Assembly: GCF_905220365.1 (NCBI RefSeq)
Contig: NC_061123.1
Span: 1,302,001 to 1,366,000 of the forward strand
Direction: 5' to 3'
DNA from: Vanessa cardui
Taxonomy: Eukaryota; Arthropoda; Insecta; Lepidoptera; Nymphalidae
Length of the DNA stretch: 64,000 bases
The translations under genes and the position numbers were made by a program. Positions 1 to 10,574 of this stretch are shown in pieces. The notes beneath the pieces are model-generated. The model had not been told where the DNA came from. It saw only the letters and a program-made list of their open reading frames with translations, and ran no database searches. Numbering within the stretch: the first letter of the stretch is position 1; the number at the start of each line of letters is the position of its first letter.

Positions 1-2599
1 TGAAATACTGTCTCGCCTTGCTGAGCACGCCCAGCTTTTTTGAAGCCAATTTGGCTTTGCCTTCCAATTGACCGCGGAACTGAACGAGGCTCGAAATATC
101 AACGCCAAGTATTCCGATACTACCTGTAGCGGCTATCGGAATGTTCTCAAATCGTGGAGATACGACAAATGGTGTTTTTTTAGCGGTTAACGCGCAAACT
201 TGCGTCTTTTTGGGGTTGAAATGGACTAGATTTTGCCGGCCCCAATTCGAGACTTCGTTTAATGAAGACTCGATTTCAGACACAAGTTTGTACCGGTTCT
301 CTTCGACGTTTTCCCGAGAAATATTAGCGCGGCCGGTGTATAAGGTGTCAACGGTACTGTCGTCTGCATAGCAATGAATGTTCCCGATTTGCAACAAATC
401 ATTGATATGCAGAAGAAACAGAGTGGGTGATAGAACGCAGCCTTGTGGAACACCAGTATTGACGAATTTTAAGTCAGAGCATGCACCGTCGACAACGACC
501 TTGATGCTCCGATCTGCCAAAAAGCTGGTAATCCAATTGCATAATTTCCCGGGAAGCCCATAAGAAGGAAGCTTCGAAAGAAGCGCTTTGTGCCATACAC
601 GATCGAAGGCCTTCGCTATGTCCAAGCTGGCTGCTAATGCCTCCCCCTTGCTCTCAACTGCTTCAGCCCACCTGTGAGTAAGGTAAACTAGAAGATCACC
701 GGCTGACCGACCCCGACGGAAACCGTACTGGCGGTCGCTAATCAGCTGGTTCTCCTCTAGATACCGCAGGAGCTGGCAGTTTATAAGGGACTCCATTATC
801 TTGGAGAGCAAGGAGGTGATGGCTATAGGCCTATAATTGGACGGGTCTGAGCGGTTGCCTTTTTTAGGGATCGGATGCACCAAAGCTGTCTTCCAGGAAT
901 TCGGGACGACGCCTAATGTGTAGGATTGCCGGAAAAGACGCGTTAAGACCGGTGCCAACTCGGGAGCACATCTCCGTAGCACGATTGGAGGGATACCATC
1001 GGGTCCGCTCGTCTTATGAATGTCCAAGGAAAGAAGTGCTTTACGAACTGCACTTTGCCGGAATTTAACCTCCGGCATCGTGGTATCACATCGCGGAATT
1101 GTTGGTGGAGATTTTCCTTGGTCATCAAGAGTTGAGTTCGACGCGAAGAGAGAGCCTAAAAGATCAGCTTTCTCTTTCGCGGTATGGGCCAATGACTCAC
1201 CGTCTCTGTGCAGAGATGGAAAAGATGGCTGACAGAAATTCCCTAAGACAGCCTTAGCGAGAGACCAGAACGCTCGTGTTCCTGAAGGGAGACGCACCAG
1301 TCTCTCGCCAATTCTGCCAATGTACTCCGTCTTCGCCCTAGCAATCACGTTTTTGAGGGACCTAGAGGCAGAGTTGTATTCCTTTTTAAATGCGCTGGTA
1401 TTTACATCACGAGACGCAGATGCATTAGCCCAGGTTTGATAGCGTTCCCACTTTCGGCGTGATGCCGTTTTGCAGAAGCGACCAAACCAAGGCTGGGACT
1501 TGCCACCGATGGGTACTGCAGAGTAAGGAATGAATAGTTCCATACCCTGAAGCACCACATCGGCAACAGAGTCAGCAGCAGCGTTCGGATCATACGGCGA
1601 GAAACAAATCTGCCCCCATGGGTAAGATGCAAAAAAAGACCGCATCCCATCCCAATCTGCTGACTTGTAGTGCCATACTCGGCGGCACCCAACAAAGCGA
1701 GGCCGTAAGTACCGCACAACCGGCACTGTACTCCGGACGAGACAGTGGTCAGACGAGCCCAGAGGGGGATCGACGATAACCTGATAGCCATCCGGATGTG
1801 AAGTCAGCAGAAGGTCCAACAGGGAAGGTGTATGATCCTCCACATCCGGTATTCGCGTTGGCGAGTTGACCAGTTGTGTCAGATCATATGCTAGAGCGAA
1901 GTCCAGAACAGATCTACCCGCATGATCGGTGGTGCGTGAGCCCAGCCATTCTGCGTGGTGAGCATTAAAGTCACCCAGAATAATGATCTCTGCGGATGGA
2001 ATCTGCTGAAGCACGGAATCTGTAGCCATTTGGACGTGCTCAACCAGTCGGTCGGTTTCGGCATTACCGCTATGGGACCTATAAAGGCACGCATAGATTC
2101 GCGGATGGTCATCGCAGTCTACACGCAGCCAGATAATCGATAGGTCCTGTCCTTCAAGGCTGCCGAGGCGTCGAGAACAGATATCATCTCTGACGTAAAC
2201 GCATACCCCAGCTCGTGGTATAAAGGAATGTTCCAATTTGTACCCAGGGTACGGGAGAAAATTCGTATCGGCAGGAGAAGATATCTGGGTCTCGGTTAGA
2301 AAGAGCAAGGCCGGCTTCGCCGTTTCCAGATGGTAGTGAACGGCGTTGAGGTTGGAGTTGAGTCCCCTTATGTTGCAGAAGTCCACAGCGAGGGTGGTAG
2401 GGGTTGCCTTATGATGCCTGCTCCGCTTGCCCCGAACAGTGGCGAGCGCAAAATTGCCCCCCCCAGAATTCGGAGGGCAGCCTGGGCATCCCTGCTCAGG
2501 TGGTGTATGTCCTGAGCATGGATGCCCAGAGAGGGATTCTCCACCGCTGTCGCTGATGGTACCCTCCTGGGGTAATTTAACCAAATTCTGCACAACCAT
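1..2599 (-). CDS. Endonuclease-reverse transcriptase (ORF2-like) of a non-LTR retrotransposon, C-terminus off the window
   Basis: I read this minus frame codon by codon from the ATG at 2599-2597 to position 2 and found no stop: 866 codons. An in-frame stop at 2641-2639 lies just upstream and supports this start. An AP-type endonuclease comes first: N76 in 'FCNIRGLNSN', E103 in 'TETQ', D210 and N212 in 'GDFNAHH', and S283-D284-H285. Reverse transcriptase follows: 'SGPDGIPP' near 534, 'NYRPIAIT', D660 in 'LDIAKAFD', 'GVPQGCVLSP', and Y744-A-D746-D747. The conserved post-catalytic block 'KAKLASKKLGVLSKARQYF' sits at the window edge. The protein would nick target DNA and prime cDNA synthesis there. 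All catalytic residues expected for both domains are present, so this copy looks young and possibly functional as far as it can be seen. The first 70 or so residues are Pro/Gly-rich and unassigned. Confidence 0.93.
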   Translation of the reverse strand, partial: MVVQNLVKLPQEGTISDSGGESLSGHPCSGHTPPEQGCPGCPPNSGGGNFALATVRGKRSRHHKATPTTLAVDFCNIRGLNSNLNAVHYHLETAKPALLFLTETQISSPADTNFLPYPGYKLEHSFIPRAGVCVYVRDDICSRRLGSLEGQDLSIIWLRVDCDDHPRIYACLYRSHSGNAETDRLVEHVQMATDSVLQQIPSAEIIILGDFNAHHAEWLGSRTTDHAGRSVLDFALAYDLTQLVNSPTRIPDVEDHTPSLLDLLLTSHPDGYQVIVDPPLGSSDHCLVRSTVPVVRYLRPRFVGCRRVWHYKSADWDGMRSFFASYPWGQICFSPYDPNAAADSVADVVLQGMELFIPYSAVPIGGKSQPWFGRFCKTASRRKWERYQTWANASASRDVNTSAFKKEYNSASRSLKNVIARAKTEYIGRIGERLVRLPSGTRAFWSLAKAVLGNFCQPSFPSLHRDGESLAHTAKEKADLLGSLFASNSTLDDQGKSPPTIPRCDTTMPEVKFRQSAVRKALLSLDIHKTSGPDGIPPIVLRRCAPELAPVLTRLFRQSYTLGVVPNSWKTALVHPIPKKGNRSDPSNYRPIAITSLLSKIMESLINCQLLRYLEENQLISDRQYGFRRGRSAGDLLVYLTHRWAEAVESKGEALAASLDIAKAFDRVWHKALLSKLPSYGLPGKLCNWITSFLADRSIKVVVDGACSDLKFVNTGVPQGCVLSPTLFLLHINDLLQIGNIHCYADDSTVDTLYTGRANISRENVEENRYKLVSEIESSLNEVSNWGRQNLVHFNPKKTQVCALTAKKTPFVVSPRFENIPIAATGSIGILGVDISSLVQFRGQLEGKAKLASKKLGVLSKARQYF

Positions 2600-2772
2600 C
2601 AAGTTTTGGGGGGGAGGGGGATTGGGCCTCCGGAACTCTCACTTACCGGACGAAACGCGGTAGCATAGCTACCACTTTACGCCGATTTTAAGTGAGAGAG
2701 TGGTACTTCCCCGGGCGTGCCGGCCCATTCGGCTGTAACCCGAAGGTATACAGCGTGGCACTTCCACTTGAA
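2600..2772 (-). promoter_or_regulatory. 5' UTR and probable internal promoter region of the left retrotransposon
   Basis: This is GC-rich non-coding sequence upstream of the long frame, ending where AT-rich flank resumes near 2773. Non-LTR elements of this group carry their promoter inside the 5' UTR. That role is known for the family; no motif here proves it. Confidence 0.5.
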
Positions 2773-2923
2773 AAAATTAAATTAAATTAGTTCATATGAT
2801 GTTACGTTTGTATATAAAAAATATTATTTATAATTTGGGATGGCGTACTTAATTCGGATCTGATCGGTTTTACGAATTTTGCCGATGCTACATCTACGTT
2901 GTGTCGTACTATAATATAAAAAA

Positions 2924-2943
2924 GGTAGGTAGGTAGGTAGGTA
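2924..2943. repeat. (GGTA)5 microsatellite
   Basis: Five perfect tandem copies of GGTA just outside the 5' end of the left retrotransposon. Confidence 0.95.
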
Positions 2944-3079
2944 TATAAGGTTGTTACCATCGCCTATAATACTTTCTAGTATAATCTATACTATACTAGA
3001 CTCTATAGTAAAGAATATCAACAGTTGTTGATAATAATATACGAATCCATATAATCTATTTCAACTTATTACAAGAATA

Positions 3080-3285
3080 TTTATTAACATAAAAATTAAT
3101 AACATTAAATGCTTAAATATATACAAATATGAACTTAAACTAGTAACTGTATAAATCTTGACCGCGTGGAATGGTGGCAAGAATGCTAGCAACATTTCTC
3201 CGTTGAATCGCAATTCCAATACTCTGGGCAAAAAAGGAACCAGCCCTCCTGTCACCACTGGAGGCAATGAGGCGAGGTATTATAC
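3080..3285 (+). repeat. Rep-k copy 1 (long form)
   Basis: It contains 'TTGACCGCGTGGAATGGTGG' then 'CAAGAATGCTAGCAAC' and runs on through 'CATTTCTCCGTTGAATCGC'. The same arrangement recurs at 43795-43975. Copies at 26111-26223 and 52815-52905 stop at 'AAGAATGCTTTAT'. The open frames across it are incidental. The family is not identified; a LINE 3' UTR is possible. Confidence 0.75.
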
Positions 3286-4233
3286 TTTTGACAGTTTTTT
3301 TTTTATTTATGACAGATTGGTTGAAATAACACATCTTATACAGTCAAAGAGTTGTTTTAGCTTGAACGTACTAATCTTAATATTTGCCATTTATTACGTA
3401 GCACTATGCTACGAGCTACAGGAATATCAGTAATTTAGCGAATGCGAGCAAGTTAGAGCAGTGAAATAATTATGGAACTCCAATCAACGTGTGACCAGTT
3501 ATCGAGTTTATAATGCATCAGAATGTTAAATGTAAATTGTGCAACGGCTACAGTTAACACTATGGACTTTTCATGGGATTTATTTAGTTTAAAAAATTAA
3601 ATCTTATTCAGTGGTGAACTCGCTAAGATCGGAGAAGTTTATCTTTATATAAATCAATCGCGGGATAAGACTTCGATGTATGTGAAGTTAGGACGTTAGA
3701 TCAATGATATATATTTGGCGGGTATATTTCGTTTAACTGTATTTAACAATACTTAATATTAGTATTTATAGACAGAGCATAAACAATATAAAAAATAAAT
3801 ATCTAACGCATTTCGTAGGTTCAGGTTGCACTGCTTCATAGTTTTTAGCTTTTAAATTAGACTCTTGACGTGGGCAGCATTACAATTACGAGAAATTTCG
3901 TGATACATATATAATATTGTAAGATGTCAGAAGAGACCAGTCAACCTCTTGCCGCTTCTATTTTTCTGACACTTTCCATGGCTATGGTATGGAATGTTTA
4001 AAAAGAAGAGGAAGAGAAATCTAATAATAAGCTACGATCACACCTTTGTTAACAGGGCAGTAATTGTTTAAATTTTAAACATGACTTTGCATGTATGTTT
4101 TTTTGAAACAGATAGACAAATAGGCAAATAGGCTATCTGATGGTAAACGATCATCGCTGATCATATAAATTAACACCATGAGCAATTTAAACCCTACCTT
4201 ACAAAAGCCTCCAACCTGGCTCTACTCTTCAAA
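3286..4233. other. AT-rich stretch, no gene seen
   Basis: No supportable coding frame, RNA gene or recognised repeat. Sequence is AT-rich with short open frames only. Confidence 0.6.
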
Positions 4234-4477
4234 TCATAAATAAATAAATAAATATGAGACAACATCACATACATTACTCTGATGCCAATGTGAGTAGCTG
4301 AAGCACTTGTGTTATGGAAATCAGAAGTAACGACCGGTACCACAAACACCCTGACCCAAGACAACATAGAAAACTAATGGTAATCTACATCGACTCGGCC
4401 GGGAATTGAACCTGGGACCTCAGAGTGGCGTACCCATGAAAACCGGTGTACACACCACTCGACCACGGAGGTCGTCA
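4234..4477 (-). mobile_element. SINE-b copy 1, full length
   Basis: Read on the minus strand it starts 'TGACGACCTCCGTGGTCGAG', an A-box-like tRNA head. A B-box-like 'GGTTCAATTCCCGG' follows, then the body shared with 55051-55273 and 57691-57926, then an (ATTT)n-type tail seen on the plus strand as (ATAA)n at 4236-4253. The internal pol III boxes identify it as a tRNA-derived SINE. Confidence 0.9.
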
Positions 4478-4915
4478 GGCAGTAGAATATGCGTATAAAG
4501 CCAAAAAAGCTATATCAACAAGTAAAAATTACATGCATGTATTAAAATCTCAGAACAAAACAAAGCAGATAGAGCTAACTCCACACAAACCCTAGACAAA
4601 AGTGATTATCAATATGTCGAGGTAATGAAAGCCATTAACACCACCGGCTGGATTTCCATAATCTCGAAATGTTCACTCCGACACTTTTATGTCTGCCGAG
4701 TGTTTTAAACGCGCTAATTCAACTGTTATTAGGAAACATTAAATTATTCACAACATTAAATCCATTGCTTCGGTATTTTATAAGGAAACAGTTTATTTTG
4801 GATTGCTTGGAAGTATAATACTGTGAGTGACCTTGAAAATGAAATCGTGAATTTTACAGTTCAAATAATTTCAGTAATTGTTTTCGTTACAAGGAATAAC
4901 CACAAAATAAATATT

Positions 4916-5086
4916 AGACAACATCACATATGTACATTACTCTGATCCAAATGTAAGTAGCTAAAGGACTTGTGATACAGAACCCAAGACAACATAGAAA
5001 TGTAATGAACTTTTCCTATATCCTACAACCCGTCCCGGGTTCGATACCCGGCGGCTCGGTGGCGTACCCAGAAAACCGGTGTACTA
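4916..5086 (-). mobile_element. SINE-b copy 2, internally degraded
   Basis: It shares the tail block ('GACAACATCACATATG', 'TTACTCTGATCC') and head block ('CCCGGGTTCGATACCCGG', 'GGCGTACCCAG', 'AAAACCGGTGTAC') with copy 1. The middle differs and the last head bases are missing. It lies only 440 bp from copy 1 in the same orientation. Confidence 0.8.
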
Positions 5087-6104
5087 AAATTTTTGATCAG
5101 AAGATAAAAGACTTTATTGATTAATTTCGGGCGTTGAACCCAGGAACTACAATATTACACTACTAACATGATTACAAAGCTGAGTCGAATTTCGAAACTA
5201 TGTACTTAAAAGTAAATTACTAGTTAAGCTAATTCAAAATGTGAATTATTTCACCTTTAATTAGCAGAAATAAATATAAGGCATTCGTCTCTGCTTCGAA
5301 AAATTGTTTTTGATCTTATAATGTCTACTCAGCACAAACTATGCCCTACTATAAAAATACACACAAATACACGATAAATAATCTACAATTGATTTGAGTT
5401 TTTCTACTTAAATATCGAGGTGAGTACTTATTTTTCAAAAAAAAAAAAAGAAAACTTTATTTGTTTTCTTTCATTCTCTACTATAATAATAGTTATTTTC
5501 TACCATTATTACTGCATCGAATATTTATAAGATTGCTAAGCGTGAATTATTAGTTGCATTTTCGTTAAAACTTAACTCTCTATAGTAACGCTGGCTTAAG
5601 GGACTTACAAAAAACCTGTGACAAATTGGCCACCCTACCAATTACCCTTTAGCGACCCTTTAACGTCCTTTGACGCCCTATGCGGCTTCTTACTGGTGGT
5701 GATTTCGACCCTTCAAATCTGGATGTAATCATCAATAGTTTGAACACTGAATAAGAGCCTTATTCGTCTAACATGCGAAATACATATAAAATTAATTGCA
5801 CGTACTAATAGTTGAGCGCTTAATTGTTAACCAATAATTAAACTGAGGTTAACATAACGTTGTTATCGGTTTGTTGTTAAAGGGAACGTTTTCTGCAAGT
5901 AGATTCTGCTGTTTACGGATTTTTTTAACTGAGCAAAATCTGATCGTGACTATTTTTTATGTTGATTAAATTTATTCGTGTTTTATTTGCATACGTAAGT
6001 ACATATATGCAAACTTGCGAAAACTTGGCATTATTATTTTGATTATATTCCATTTCGCTTTAGTTATAAATTTTATATATTTAACTGCAAATAATCTGAT
6101 TTCG
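5087..6104. other. AT-rich stretch, no gene seen
   Basis: AT-rich with an A-tract near 5438-5450. No supportable gene or repeat family. Confidence 0.55.
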
Positions 6105-6215
6105 GTTTCATTAGAACAATTTTGGCAAGAGACGAAGCATGAAGCCCAAAACAGGACTGGCTGGAGGCTCTTTGTAGACGCCCTCTGCCCCATCCAGGAG
6201 ACCTAGGAATATAAG
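6105..6215 (+). pseudogene. 3' terminal coding fragment of a LINE reverse transcriptase
   Basis: An open frame from about 6105 to the stop at 6204-6206 encodes 'FWQETKHEAQNRTGWRLFVD', then 'ALCPIQET'. The spacing of Trp, Arg, Trp-Arg and 'ALC' matches the extreme C-terminus of RTE-like retrotransposon polyproteins as I know them. The upstream part of the frame is AT-rich and unrelated. This is a 5'-truncated insertion of about 100 bp. It is not a host gene. Confidence 0.6.
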
Positions 6216-6898
6216 TCAAGTAAGTCATGAATAATCTTTTTTGGACTAACGCCTGAGAACCTTCATTTCAAAGGGATAGCTTTAAACTTTTTATATTGCC
6301 CAAATTTGTCTACATCATGAGCGTCATAGAACATCCACTAAAAGTGGGATAATTCATTTCGCTCTGATATTCAGATCCGGATAGCAATAGGACCACTTAT
6401 TTTGTAAAATGTACGACATAAGTTTTATGTAAAGATGAAACCGCAACAAAATCTTAAAAAAATGTCCAAGCTCACATATTTTAGATTACATGACAGAAAT
6501 GAATCTGATATAACTTTGATCTTTTACAACAAGTATTTTGTATACAACTTCAAATATACATATCAACATACGTGCACAAGTGTGACTTAAAAATACATTC
6601 ATGTGAAAAAAATAATTTTAATAACGATTTAATAAAAATAATATTTAACCCAAAGAAAAATGAAATAAATCAAAAATTAACTTGAAAACTAAGCTCTAAT
6701 GCTCATAAGAAGACTATGGAAGATAGACTGTCTTTACAAATAATATCGTAACATACAATTAAAAACAAAAGATACAATTTTTAAATAAAGAATACTGTTT
6801 TACAATAATTATGAAAATTTACATGTCGTAAAGATTAATAGTTTCATTAAGAGCCGCATCTGATGAAAATGGTTTCGCTCAATCAATGTACTCGATCG

Positions 6899-7156
6899 AT
6901 CGAGATAGCCCGGTGGTTAGAACGCGTGCATCTTAACCGATGATTGCGGGTTCAAACCCAGGCAAGAACCGCTGAATATTCATATGCTTAATTTGTGTTT
7001 ATTATTCATTTCGTTATCGGTGCTGAAGGAAAACATCAACTGCATGAATCAAATTTCATAGAAATTCTGTAACATGTGAATTCCATCAACCCACATTGGA
7101 ACAGCGTTGTGAAATATTTTCCAAACCTTCTCCTAAAAAGGGAGAGGAGGCCTCAA
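6899..7156 (+). mobile_element. SINE-a copy 1
   Basis: The tRNA-like head has 'CGAGATAGCCCGGTGGTTAG' (A box) and 'GCGGGTTCAAACCCAG' (B box). The shared body with 'TGCTTAATTTGTGTTTAT', 'AAATTTCATAGAAATTCTG' and 'GGGAGAGGAGGCCT' follows. It breaks off before the usual (TTG)n tail. Confidence 0.9.
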
Positions 7157-7450
7157 TGCATTCGACATTCAAATTCATTATCACACCTCGAAGTTTATAT
7201 TTTATATTCAAACAAATTCTGATTCTTGGTTTGTAAAAGAAAAGAGAGAGTCAACTGTTATAGTATAAGTAAAAATCTTTTATTCACAGTAAAAAAGTCA
7301 GTTCAGCGCAGCCTTTATTTGCGGTAGCAGCGTGTAATATGTCCGTTTCCATTATAATACCAATATTTCGAAACATTCAAATTATTATCCTAACCGGAAA
7401 TATATTGTGGAAGTGTGTGTGATGAAGATCGAATTGAAAATGGCATAACT

Positions 7451-7559
7451 TCTATTCACCTCTCGCTTGCACACAGTTTTATAACTGTGTGCAAGCGAGA
7501 GGTGAATAGATTTATAAACTCTTTAGATGCGGTTATCCGCATCTAAAGAGTTTATAAAT
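7451..7559. repeat. Two abutting perfect hairpins with identical 4-nt loops
   Basis: The first hairpin has 28-bp arms 7451-7478 and 7483-7510 around loop TTAT. The second has 23-bp arms 7510-7532 and 7537-7559, also around loop TTAT. There are no mismatches in either. No family repeat accounts for it. The sequence would extrude as two adjacent cruciforms or fold as two stem-loops if transcribed. Confidence 0.97.
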
Positions 7560-7904
7560 ATATTTTATATCCAAGGGTAATATGTGTTTGTGTGCGTATA
7601 TTTATTCGTAGTCTTTTGTTTTACAAATAAAAAAATGTCCTTGCAGATTTGCAATAGTTAATGATGAGTACCTTTATTTTTACATATTGAATTTGTGACC
7701 CATGAACAAACTGAAGGAGGATCCGTATTTACCGGTAATGTTACAATCCCTTTTTGGTGAGAATTATTCTAAAGAAAGCAGGAACTGCTATTCCATCTCA
7801 CGACATTTTTACCAAAAGTGAAATGTAGTTTTCTCTATGGGTGTGCAATCATCACATAGTACGCTTACCGCTGTTTGTACCTTTGTATGCTTTGACATTT
7901 AAAT

Positions 7905-8048
7905 GACACAATAGATTTTAATGCGGTTTTTTAGTAGAGAGATTGATTCAAGAGAAAGAATTATACGTATAATAAAGCTTAATACAGCAGAGAAACACTG
8001 ATTATTTTAGAAGTTTCTACTAGACAGCATGTAATTTAATCGAATATC
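7905..8048 (-). repeat. Rep-e fragment
   Basis: It carries 'TTTTAATGCGGTTTTTTAGT' then 'AGAAACACTGATTATTTTAG'. These match the minus-strand order of the Rep-e segment embedded in Fold-d at 12563-12816. Confidence 0.65.
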
Positions 8049-8262
8049 GTCAAACGCATTAAAATGCAGGGACATAGAGGTTTGCATTATCTAATGACAA
8101 AAAAGCTGTGAAAGTTATAAGACATCCTGTAGTATATGTAATATTCACATTGCCCGTAAACGGATGGCTTGTAAATAATAAAAAAAAAATAACTTCGGAT
8201 CAGGACGTCAACTCAAATGGGTAACCAATTTTTGAGCGTTCGTTCTCGTGCCGTCGACAGCA

Positions 8263-8391
8263 ATGGAACCTCGACGCTTATTAGAGCCGGCGGTCGCAGC
8301 GTCTGCATCTCCGGCACACGCCACATTGTTTCACCCAACGCAAAAAACATCTTTTGAATATGTACTTAAACGCGTGCAGCTGGAATATGTC
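8263..8391 (+). CDS. Candidate coding exon, unrecognised (ATG to splice donor)
   Basis: This is an unusually GC-rich block within AT-rich DNA. ATG at 8263 has G at -3 and +4 and opens a frame beginning 'MEPRRLLEPAVAASASPAHA' and continuing through 'KTSFEYVLKRVQLEYVT'. The sequence then reads ACAG/GTATTT, a plausible 5' splice site near 8391-8392. Past that point the frame turns into T-rich intron-like sequence and stops. A competing frame from the ATG at 8217 ('MGNQFLSVRSRAVDSNGTST...') runs 47 codons to a stop at 8360 and cannot be excluded. I do not recognise either protein. A GC-rich transposon fragment is the main alternative. Confidence 0.25.
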
Positions 8392-8691
8392 ACAGGTATT
8401 TTTATTTTTATTCTTTTACACTCTTTTTTTTAAAGCATATTTATTATTATTTGAAAATATTAAAAAAATTGATGTTCCATATTGAATTAAAGCTTTTTTA
8501 GTATGCTAGTGATACTGAAAATGATAGGAAATAAACACACAAGTTATACAAAAGTAATTCAGTGAGCTTTGCAGGATTTTAAGCGAGATATCGTTTTATA
8601 TATACCTTATAACCATAAGACCAGCGTTGGCTTGGAGCTCCATTGAATAATTTACATTAACAGCCACCTTGAGACATATTTATTATTATAC

Positions 8692-8975
8692 TAGCCGTGG
8701 CCATGACATATTGTGAGTTTTGAATTTAACAAAAAAGTAATTGTTACAACCTAACTTACTCCTTATTACAGCAGCTATCTGCTAGTGAAATTCCAGTTAA
8801 AATCGGTCTAGACATCCCAGAAATTTGCCGGAACATATAAAACAGACAGACAGACCGACAAAAAATTTAAAGTATGTTATTTTGGTATATGTACGATGCT
8901 TTCTGTATACATACATATGCATCAGGCAAAAGAAGTCATTCTATTATAATAATATACGATTTTATTATACGTATA
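8692..8975 (+). repeat. Rep-i copy 1
   Basis: Shares 'AAAATCGGTC', 'CAGACAGACAGACCGACA' and 'GTATACATACATATGCAT' in order with copies at 29590 and 31105. It begins 'ACTAGCCGTGGCC', a start typical of a widespread lepidopteran non-autonomous repeat. Whether it is a Helitron or a MITE is not decided here. Confidence 0.75.
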
Positions 8976-9102
8976 TTTGTTCAGGCAATTAGCTCAATTG
9001 ATATGTAATCACCACAGCCTATAGACAAATATTACCCATTTCTTACATCACCAATGTGCAATCGACATTGGGATTTAAGATACTATGTTACCTGTTGACT
9101 TC

Positions 9103-9338
9103 CACGCAGGATATATTAATTTAAATATTAATTTAAATAATTGTATTTAACTAACATGACTTTGTATTTTTAAATGTTAAAAAAGAGTAACTACTGACTT
9201 TCTTGCCGGTTCTTCTCGGTAGAATCTACTATCCGAACCGGTGGTCGCTTCACTTAATTGTAAAATGACGATTCAAAAGTGCTTGTAAAAGCCTACTTGA
9301 ATAAAGTTTATTTTGATTTGATTTGATTTGATTTATGA
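9103..9338 (+). mobile_element. Rep-h copy 1, LINE-like 3' tail with (TTTGA)n
   Basis: Runs from 'CCTGTTGACTTCC' through 'TTCTTGCCGGTTCTTCTCGG' to 'TGAATAAAGTTTATTTTGAT' and ends in four TTTGA/TTGAT units. Copies recur in both orientations. The AATAAA-like element plus simple-sequence tail suggests the 3' UTR of a CR1-type LINE or a SINE that borrows it. Confidence 0.8.
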
Positions 9339-9896
9339 CTCTTGTATTCGTGGTTACACTGACTCTTTCTATTTCTCAAATCTATAGAAATCGAATATTA
9401 TATAATTTTTAGTAACGTGATTTTAGATCATGTAGATAATAAGGTTTACAAATAGTTGTAACCTCTTGTGTACTTCAACAATAATTAAAAATTATAAGAC
9501 TATGTGTATTGCTTTAAAATGTATGTTTATTTAAATTGTAATTGTTAAATAATAATAAACAGAAACACACACTCATACATTCTGAAGTAACACTCGCGCT
9601 GTATTGATACATTTAATATTGAAACGCTGTTGGGGTTACCAATAAATAAACACCAATATTAATATAGATTCATGATTGGTTTGTCGTTTTTATAATTTAT
9701 GTACAATATTTAACCAACTCATAATGTATTTAACAATAATGTCATCTCTTATTTATTTGCGTTAAAGGCCGAATATGCAGACAGTATCCGTAAAATAATT
9801 AATACTTTGATTCCCTTGCTTATCTTGTCTTAAATCGATGTTAATTGTTTGTTCTTTAATTATTCATATTGTAAAAAATAATTCATTAATCGTATA

Positions 9897-10213
9897 AGGT
9901 AGCTGTTGTTTTACTAAGTGGTAATGATTTGTGCAAGCCCATCTGGGTAGGTACCACCCTCTCATCAGATATTCTAACGCCAAACAATAGTACTTCGTAT
10001 CGTTGTGTTGCGGTTTGTAGGATGAGTGAGCCAGTGTTACTACAGACACAAGGGACATAACACCTTAGTTCCCAAGATTGGTGGGGCATTGGCGATGTAA
10101 AGAATGGTAAATATCTCTAACAGCGCCGTCTAAATGTCTATGGGCGGTGGTGACTACTTACCATCAAGTGGATGGGCCACATCGTCGGCAAACCTATAGA
10201 ATAATAATAAAAA
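9897..10213 (+). mobile_element. Rep-c copy 1, near full length
   Basis: Contains 'GTGCAAGCCCATCTGGG', 'GTAGGTACCACCCTCTCATC', 'GACACAAGGGACATAACA', 'GCATTGGCGATGTAAAGAAT' and 'ACTACTTACCATCAAGTGG', ending in an A-rich tail (AATAATAAAAAAAC). It is a non-coding interspersed element; the open frames on its minus strand are incidental. Confidence 0.85.
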
Positions 10214-10574
10214 AACATCTTATCACTAATCATTGACAATAATAATCAAACGTTTAGAATTTAAATAATATATTTTTATACGTATGGTACGATATGACGT
10301 CACGTTATCAGAAATCGAATAGGATTAAGATGAAGGAAGGGTCTTCGTATAAATTGAGCGAATCAAAGCTATTTATTTTCTTTTAAATTTGATATTGCTA
10401 ATCATTATGTCTTCAAATATTCACAGTATCTTGATATTATTACTTATTCAGTGGGTGTTAGGTTATATGTTTAAATATATAATGTGTTGTCTATTGTGAA
10501 ATATATATTTTTAGAACCAGAAGTAGGTAGTAGTCTAACCTCTAAAACAATTATCTTTAATTTACAATACCAAT

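Larger units (their letters stand above)
1..2772 (-). mobile_element. Non-LTR retrotransposon (jockey/CR1 group), 5' part, truncated by the window edge
   Basis: The element is read right to left. A non-coding GC-rich leader lies at about 2772-2600 and is followed by one long endonuclease/reverse-transcriptase frame. The leader is far richer in GC than the AT-rich DNA that starts at 2773, which marks the 5' boundary. The 3' end, tail and target-site duplication lie outside the window, so full length cannot be stated. No gag-like first ORF is visible upstream, so the element is either 5'-truncated or a one-ORF type. Jockey versus CR1 (Zenon-like) placement is my recollection of the family and needs a tree. 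Confidence 0.9.

Noticed and set aside
1402..1791. 129-codon open frame on the minus strand inside the left retrotransposon
   Set aside because: It is out of phase with the endonuclease frame, which carries all the recognisable motifs. It is a shadow frame.
2368..2663. Overlapping open frames around the start of the left LINE coding region
   Set aside because: GC-rich leader sequence gives long frames in several phases. Only the ATG at 2599 leads into the motif-bearing frame.
2975..3000. 9-bp inverted repeat TCTAGTATA/TATACTAGA
   Set aside because: Short, AT-rich and with an 8-nt loop; expected by chance in this composition.
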